Positions 59,904 through 64,000 of a DNA stretch of 64,000 nucleotides are shown piece by piece. The notes beneath the pieces are model-generated. The model made no database searches and was not told the origin of the DNA. It saw only the letters and a program-made list of their open reading frames with translations. Position 1 is the first letter of the stretch. Every line of letters begins with the position of its first letter. The stretch comes from Nonomuraea polychroma. GTDB lineage: Bacteria; Actinomycetota; Actinomycetes; Streptosporangiales; Streptosporangiaceae. The stretch covers positions 9,823,501 through 9,887,500 of the forward strand of contig NZ_SAUN01000001.1 in the NCBI RefSeq assembly GCF_004011505.1. Direction: 5' to 3'. The translations under genes and the position numbers were made by a program.

Positions 59904-60830
59904 CTATGCAGCCCAGGTGACCTTGCCGTCGGCGTTCACCGTCACCAGGCGGCCCGTCTCAGTGAAGCTGGCCGCGACGACGTCCTCGCGCCGCTCGCGG
60001 ACCTCCCCCTTGACGTCGAGCAATTCCAGCTCACCATCGTGGACCAGGCCGACCGCCGTACCGGACGGATCGGCGATCACACCGGCCCGAGCGGCGACAT
60101 CGCGCGACCACGTCTGCCGCCCGCTCGGGTCGATGCCGCGAACCTCGGTGTGATGGGTTCCGCGCTGGTCGACGTAGCGGGACACCACCGCGCCCCCTCG
60201 CGTACCGGCCACGCATTCCCCGGGCTGGTCGAGATTGACCTGAAGGGGAACGACGGTCCCGTCCTTGAGTATCCCTCCGCGCTCGCCGGTCAGGACCGCC
60301 CAGTCTCCGCCGACGCAGCCACCCCAGAACCCCCCAGCGGGCACGCGCTCCCCTGTAGCCCTCCATCCGTGAGCGTCGCGCTGGAAGCGCAGGATCTCAC
60401 CGCCGGGCAGCGTGGGGTCGGCGTAGAGCAGCAGAGCCGTCGTCCGGTCGGGGCTCTCCCGCCAGAGGACGTTCTCCGCGCCGGCGACCTGATGGCTCTC
60501 CTTCTTGCCGTCCGAACGCTGGATCTGGAGCGTGCCTCCCTCGGCGACGACCGTGTCCGCATCGCCCCGCCGGCTCAGCACCTTCCGGGTAGCGGTGGAG
60601 AAGGCCGCTTCAGGACACCGGGCCGCGCAGACGGCAGCCTGCTTGTCCGTCCACACGTGCCGCCCGTCCGAGGCGTACCCGAGGTGCGATTCGGTCTGCG
60701 GGTCGTACACGATCGCCCCGGTCGAGGAGGCGGCGACGAAGACCGGTGGAATTTCCTGCTCACCGCCGGTGGAACACGACGTGACCGCCACCAGCGCCAG
60801 CAGGGACGCGACAAGTGCGCGGTGGTTCAT
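59904..60830 (-). CDS. Lipoprotein with repeated WD/propeller-like strands
   Basis: 308 aa. MNHRALVASLLALVAVTSC gives a lipobox at Cys19. The mature protein has repeated beta hairpins ('ASDGRHVWTDKQAAV', 'VLWRESPDRTTALLLYADP', 'GGCVGGDWAVLTGERG', 'GIDPSGRQTWSRDVAARAGVIADPSG', 'SFTETGRLVTVNADGKVTWA'), suggesting a beta-propeller on the outer face of the membrane. It begins 6 nt after the upstream secreted protein's stop, so they form an operon. Function unknown. Confidence 0.78.
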   Translation of the reverse strand: MNHRALVASLLALVAVTSCSTGGEQEIPPVFVAASSTGAIVYDPQTESHLGYASDGRHVWTDKQAAVCAARCPEAAFSTATRKVLSRRGDADTVVAEGGTLQIQRSDGKKESHQVAGAENVLWRESPDRTTALLLYADPTLPGGEILRFQRDAHGWRATGERVPAGGFWGGCVGGDWAVLTGERGGILKDGTVVPLQVNLDQPGECVAGTRGGAVVSRYVDQRGTHHTEVRGIDPSGRQTWSRDVAARAGVIADPSGTAVGLVHDGELELLDVKGEVRERREDVVAASFTETGRLVTVNADGKVTWAA

Positions 60831-60836
60831 CGGCCG

Positions 60837-61286
60837 CTAGATCCGCTTGGTCTGGAAGCTGCACGTGGGGTCGAGGCCCGGAAGGTCCCAGCGCACCCAG
60901 AATTTCACGTAGACCTTGTCCTTCGCCGGGCTGATGATGTGGACGGTCGTGCTCTTCGTGCCCACCTTGGCGCTGTCGGTGCCCCAACCGCCGTGCCACT
61001 TGTCGACCGCGTTGTTCTTGTCCGAATAGACATCGATGGCCACGTCGGTCTTCGATCCAGCGCGACCGCCAATCGTGTACGTGAACTTGGTGAAGACGTC
61101 ACCCCCTGCGCTGTTGTAGTAGTAGCGCGCCGAGCCGCTGTAACCCTTGGGGTCCGACGAGCAACTGCCGCTGAGAGTCTTGTCAGCCGACGCAGAGGCG
61201 GAAGCGCCGCCGGCGCCGACGATCGACAACGTCAGTCCCGCGGTCCCCACGATCGCCGCATGCCGAAGTATGGTGCTCAGTCGCAT
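60837..61286 (-). CDS. Secreted beta-rich protein (149 aa)
   Basis: ATG 61286 after GGAAAGGG. Signal peptide 'MRLSTILRHAAIVGTAG...' ending 'ASASA'. Mature part: 'LSGSCSSDPKGYSGSARYYYNS', 'FTYTIGGRAGSKTDVAIDVYSD', 'KVYVKFWVRWDLPGLDPTCSF' with two Cys likely in a disulfide. First gene of the secreted protein/lipoprotein unit. Family unknown. Confidence 0.78.
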   Translation of the reverse strand: MRLSTILRHAAIVGTAGLTLSIVGAGGASASASADKTLSGSCSSDPKGYSGSARYYYNSAGGDVFTKFTYTIGGRAGSKTDVAIDVYSDKNNAVDKWHGGWGTDSAKVGTKSTTVHIISPAKDKVYVKFWVRWDLPGLDPTCSFQTKRI

Positions 61287-61538
61287 GATGCCCTTTCCGT
61301 TACCTTGACTTGCATCCGTCAAAGGATCGTAGGGAGCGGTGGTATATCGGCGGTATGCTCGGCCGTAGATGATCATGTCTGTACGGATTTCGGGAATGCC
61401 CCAACCGTTCATCGCCTCCCGGGCGTCTTGTCTATATGTGGCCTTGCCTGGAAGTCGCGGGCGTGCCGCACGTGCGGGGTTCGGGCGAGTACACGACTGC
61501 GACGGGCGCCCCCTGCGACCCGGGATCTGGAGCGTTCG

Positions 61539-61575
61539 CTTGGTAGGGCGGCTCGTAGTGATCCGCCCTACCAAG
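61539..61575. terminator. Perfect 13-bp inverted repeat
   Basis: CTTGGTAGGGCGG (61539-61551) and CCGCCCTACCAAG (61563-61575), 11-nt loop. No T tract. Lies in a 370-base gap without genes between the secreted protein start and mobile debris; could be a bidirectional terminator or an operator. Confidence 0.5.
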
Positions 61576-61656
61576 CCCGCCCCTACCCGAGAGGCGAGCG
61601 TTCGGCCCGGAGTGTCAGCGACCTTTCAATCCCAGGACCACAAGGGGAGCTGGTGG

Positions 61657-61925
61657 TTAAGCGTCTTCGTCGTCCAGTTCGGCGGTGTAGCCGCAGCCTC
61701 GGAACGGCTCGCCCTGGCCTCGGGGCGGGTAGCGGCCGCTGTCGAGCCGGACGCCGTCGCGGACGATGCTCTCACTGGGCCCGGACACGAAGCCCCACGG
61801 GTAGGGGCCATCGGCCGCCCCGACGCCCAGAGCGGCCGCGATCCGGTCGGCGCCGTGCTTGCCGAGCACCCAGGCCAGGGTCTGCCACGTCTCAGAGCCG
61901 GCGGGGAGTACGTGCAGCGTCCGTA
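61657..61925 (-). pseudogene. Unidentified gene fragment joined to the integrase break
   Basis: 'TLHVLPAGSETWQTLAWVLGKHGADRIAAALG', 'GPYPWGFVSGPSESIVRDGVRLD' and a Glu/Asp tail. It reads like a real protein but starts exactly where the integrase homology on the other strand begins, marking a rearrangement junction. Confidence 0.4.
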
Positions 61926-61931
61926 CCGAGG

Positions 61932-62455
61932 AAGCCCGTGCACTGCGCTGGGATCACGTCGTCGCCTGGATCCCCAGCCTCAAGGCATGGCAACCGGTGA
62001 CCGAGGCAGGGTTCAAGCACACCAGGTTCGCCATCTACGTGTGGCGAGCCGACCGAGCAGGAGGTGACACCAAGACCCGCAAGTCACGTCGCACGCTGGA
62101 ACTGGCCGAGCTCGCCGCTGAGGCACTCCGGCAACACCACACGCGCCAGGCCGCCCACAAGCTCAAGGCGGGTGAGGCATGACAAGATCACAACCTGGTG
62201 TTCTGCACGAACGTCGGCACCCCGCTCGACGCGGCGAACGTTCGACGGGCGTTCCGGCAGATCACGAAGAACGCAGGCATCGGAACCGACCGGACACCTC
62301 GCGAACTGCGTCACTCGTTCGTCTCGATCATGAGTGACCAGGGCGTACCCATCGAGACCATCGCCGATCTCGTCGGGCACGCGGGCACCAGCGTCACGGA
62401 AGCGGTCTACCGGCACCAGCTCAAGCCGGTGATCACCAAGGGCGCCACACCATGA
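61932..62455 (+). pseudogene. Phage-type integrase C-terminal half with premature TGA
   Basis: 'TEEARALRWDHV' (catalytic Arg), 'TKTRKSRRTLELAELAAEAL', then codon 62180-62182 is TGA where homologues have Trp, and the same frame goes on 'QDHNLVFCTNVGTPLDAANVRRAFRQI', 'TPRELRHSFVSIMSDQG' (HxLRH-like RELRH), 'IADLVGHAGTSVTEAVYRHQL' (His and Tyr). So one nonsense codon plus N-terminal loss disabled it. It lies 135 bp from tRNA-Pro, its probable attachment site. Confidence 0.82.
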
Positions 62456-62589
62456 ACACAATCTTCGGCGACAAGCCGACGGGTTGAGTCCGAGTGAGTT
62501 GGCTCCCCGATTGGCTCCCATCGACTTCCAGAAACGGAAAAGGGCCCGACCCGCTTAGCAGATCAAGCCCTCTACCCGGTCAAACGGCG

Positions 62590-62663
62590 TCGGGGTGGCG
62601 GGATTTGAACCCACGACCTCTTCGTCCCGAACGAAGCGCGCTGCCAAGCTGCGCTACACCCCG
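62590..62663 (-). tRNA. tRNA-Pro (anticodon CGG)
   Basis: Minus strand: acceptor stem CGGGGTG/CACCCCG (7 bp), D arm with GCGCAGCTTGGCAGCGC, anticodon stem CTTCG/CGAAG around TTCGGGA (anticodon CGG), T arm with GTGGGTTCAAATCCCGC, discriminator A. CCA is not encoded. It is the likely integration target of the relic integrase to its left; to its right the conserved backbone begins. Confidence 0.95.
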
Positions 62664-62728
62664 GCGCACGCCGGTCTTGCGCGTGCTTGGAAAAGTCTAG
62701 CGGACTCTCAAGGTGCTTGTGACCGCCT

Positions 62729-63622
62729 TTATCTCCGGGGCACGAGGGTGAGGAGGGAGGCCTCGGGGAAGCAGGCGAAGCGGGCAGGGGCGTAAGGAGA
62801 GGTGCCGAGGCCGGCGGACACGTGGAGCCAGGCTGTGTCGTGGCGGCTCAGGCCCTTCACCCGGGCCCGGTCTATGCCGCAGTTGGTCACCAGGGCGCCG
62901 TAGAAGGGGATGCAGAGCTGGCCGCCGTGAGTGTGGCCGGCCAGGAGGAACTGGTAGCCGTCGGCGGCGAAGAGGCTCATGTTGCGGGGCTCCGGCGAGT
63001 GCATGACGCCCAGGCGGAGGTCGGCGTCCGCAGGGGCGGGACCGGCCACCAGGTCGTAGCGGTCGCGGGAGATGTGGGAGTCGTGGATGCCGGCCACTGC
63101 CACGTCCAGGTCGGCCACCTTGATGCGGGCCGTGGTGTTGTTCATGTCCAGCCAGCCCTCGGCTGCCATGCCTGCCCCCAGCTCTTCCCAGGGCAGGTTG
63201 GGCACGTGCTGGCGGCGTTCGTTCCTGGAGGTGCGCCACAGGTAGCGGGCCGGATTTTTCGGCTGCGGGGCGTACAGGTCGTTGGAGCCGTAGACGAACA
63301 GGCCCGGGCGCGACAGCAGGGGCTCCAGGGCGTGCAGGAGTGAGGGCACGGCGTCCGGGTGTGCGATCGAGTCGCCGGTGTTGACCACCAGGTCCGGCTT
63401 GAGCGCGCCGAGCGAGCGAACCCAGTTGATGAGCATCGTACGGCGTGGCGTCAGATGCAGGTCCGACAGGTGGAGGATGCGCACAGGACGCTGGCCGCGC
63501 TCCAGCACGGGCACGTCGAAGCGGCGCAGCCGGAACCAGTTGCGCTCGACCACGGAGGCGTAACCCAGCCCGGCCAGGCCGAGACCGAGCATGGACAGAG
63601 GTACTGCGACGGCTTTCCTCAC
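62729..63622 (-). CDS. Metallophosphoesterase (membrane-anchored YaeI-like)
   Basis: 297 aa from GTG 63622 ('RKAVAVPLSMLGLGLAGLGYASVVERN'), giving one N-terminal transmembrane helix. The dinuclear metal site is complete: 'LHLSDLHL', 'LVVNTGDSIAH', 'FVYGSNDLY' (GNHD variant), 'GIHDSH', 'LLAGHTHGGQL'. The GND/H replacement by GSND is notable. Divergent from the GatB/YqeY gene and beside tRNA-Pro, an arrangement I recall as common in actinomycete core genomes. Confidence 0.88.
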   Translation of the reverse strand: MRKAVAVPLSMLGLGLAGLGYASVVERNWFRLRRFDVPVLERGQRPVRILHLSDLHLTPRRTMLINWVRSLGALKPDLVVNTGDSIAHPDAVPSLLHALEPLLSRPGLFVYGSNDLYAPQPKNPARYLWRTSRNERRQHVPNLPWEELGAGMAAEGWLDMNNTTARIKVADLDVAVAGIHDSHISRDRYDLVAGPAPADADLRLGVMHSPEPRNMSLFAADGYQFLLAGHTHGGQLCIPFYGALVTNCGIDRARVKGLSRHDTAWLHVSAGLGTSPYAPARFACFPEASLLTLVPRR

Positions 63623-63681
63623 CCACCCATGATGCCCGACAACCGGCGCGAGGTGTTGGCGCAGGCGGCAAGATGGACCGC

Positions 63682-64000
63682 ATGAGCGCATTGAAAGACA
63701 AGCTGAAGGCCGATCTGACGGCCTCGCTGAAGAGCCGGGACGAGGTACGTCTCCGGACGATTCGCATGGCACTGGCCGCGGTGAACGTCGAGGAGGTCGC
63801 TGGCAAGGAGGCCAGGGAGCTGTCCGACGACGAGATCATCAAGGTGCTGACCAAGGAGGCCAAGAAGCGGCGGGAGGCGGCGGAGGCGTTCAGCAACGCC
63901 GGGCGCGCCGAGCAGGCCCAGGCGGAGCTGGACGAGCAGGCGGTGCTGGAGGAATACCTGCCGGCGCAGCTGTCCGACGAGGAGCTGGTTCAGCTCGTGG
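63682..64000 (+). CDS. yqeY: GatB/YqeY-domain protein (5' part)
   Basis: ATG 63682; the frame runs off the window. 'LKDKLKADLTASLKSRDEVRLRTIRMALAAVNVEEVAGK' and 'LSDDEIIKVLTKEAKKRREAAEAF', 'LEEYLPAQLSDEEL' are the signature of YqeY, a ~150-aa protein related to the tail domain of the GatB amidotransferase, perhaps involved in tRNA-dependent amidation. About 106 residues are visible. Confidence 0.9.
   Translation, partial: MSALKDKLKADLTASLKSRDEVRLRTIRMALAAVNVEEVAGKEARELSDDEIIKVLTKEAKKRREAAEAFSNAGRAEQAQAELDEQAVLEEYLPAQLSDEELVQLV

Noticed and set aside
61369..62000. Long plus-strand frames ahead of the integrase
   Set aside because: They bridge a hairpin and a rearrangement junction and show no conserved residues before TEEARALRW.

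Overview
The window is very GC-rich actinomycete DNA. Gene density, codon use, MmyB-type XRE regulators, DUF3558/DUF6461-like proteins and the conserved metallophosphoesterase / GatB-YqeY pair beside a tRNA-Pro suggest a Streptosporangiales-like genome (Nonomuraea or a relative). That placement is an inference from gene content. Family names are recognised by eye, and no database search was run.

Layout. (1) 1-12.9 kb: the end of an oxidoreductase-like gene, a decayed recombinase/HTH pair, a ddl-murF operon, two MmyB-type regulators each divergent from a reductase (aldo/keto reductase; SDR), ohr, a VOC protein, a two-component system divergent from a small exported peptide, and an APH-like kinase. 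(2) 13.0-14.3 kb: mobile-element debris. (3) 14.4-18.1 kb: a compact minus-strand RiPP-type operon (DUF5825-like protein, methyltransferase, 47-aa precursor, B12/radical-SAM C-methyltransferase), the most interesting locus here. A secreted peptide with three NRDFS/NRDYS motifs follows on the other strand at 18.7 kb. (4) 19.5-25.7 kb: an epoxide hydrolase overlapping an AlkZ-like DNA glycosylase, an HTH-membrane protein, a serine hydrolase, a one-base-broken secreted Cys peptide and an AraC regulator. (5) 25.8-33.1 kb: transposase, amidase, methyltransferase and monooxygenase fragments, with an intact ECF sigma / membrane partner pair and several exported proteins. (6) 33.2-38.3 kb: a nested transposon stack. 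A cargo-free Tn554-type element (tnpA-tnpB-tnpC) sits inside an IS3 element, which itself sits in an ISAs1 remnant. (7) 38.4-46.2 kb: a DUF4268-like protein, a 51-bp MITE-like palindrome made of IS3-type ends, and a coupled operon of a membrane-anchored lectin-like protein with a GH2 exo-beta-glucosaminidase-like enzyme. (8) 46.6-59 kb: an intact IS982, remnants of ISL3 (two), IS1380 and Tn554-type elements, small secreted proteins, a 2-hydroxyacid dehydrogenase with a membrane partner, an SMI1/KNR4 protein, and an MFS transporter with a truncated kinase. (9) 59.9-64.0 kb: a secreted protein/lipoprotein pair, an integrase killed by one TGA codon, tRNA-Pro(CGG), and conserved backbone genes.

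The right end (tRNA-Pro onward) looks like core chromosome. Most of the rest looks like an accessory zone with heavy insertion and decay: more than twenty gene fragments lie among about forty intact genes. Genes likely to work together are ddl-murF; the two-component system and its divergent peptide; the RiPP operon; epoxide hydrolase-AlkZ; the ECF sigma and its partner; lectin-like protein-GH2; and dehydrogenase-membrane protein. These pairings rest mainly on stop/start overlaps or on divergent promoters visible in the sequence.
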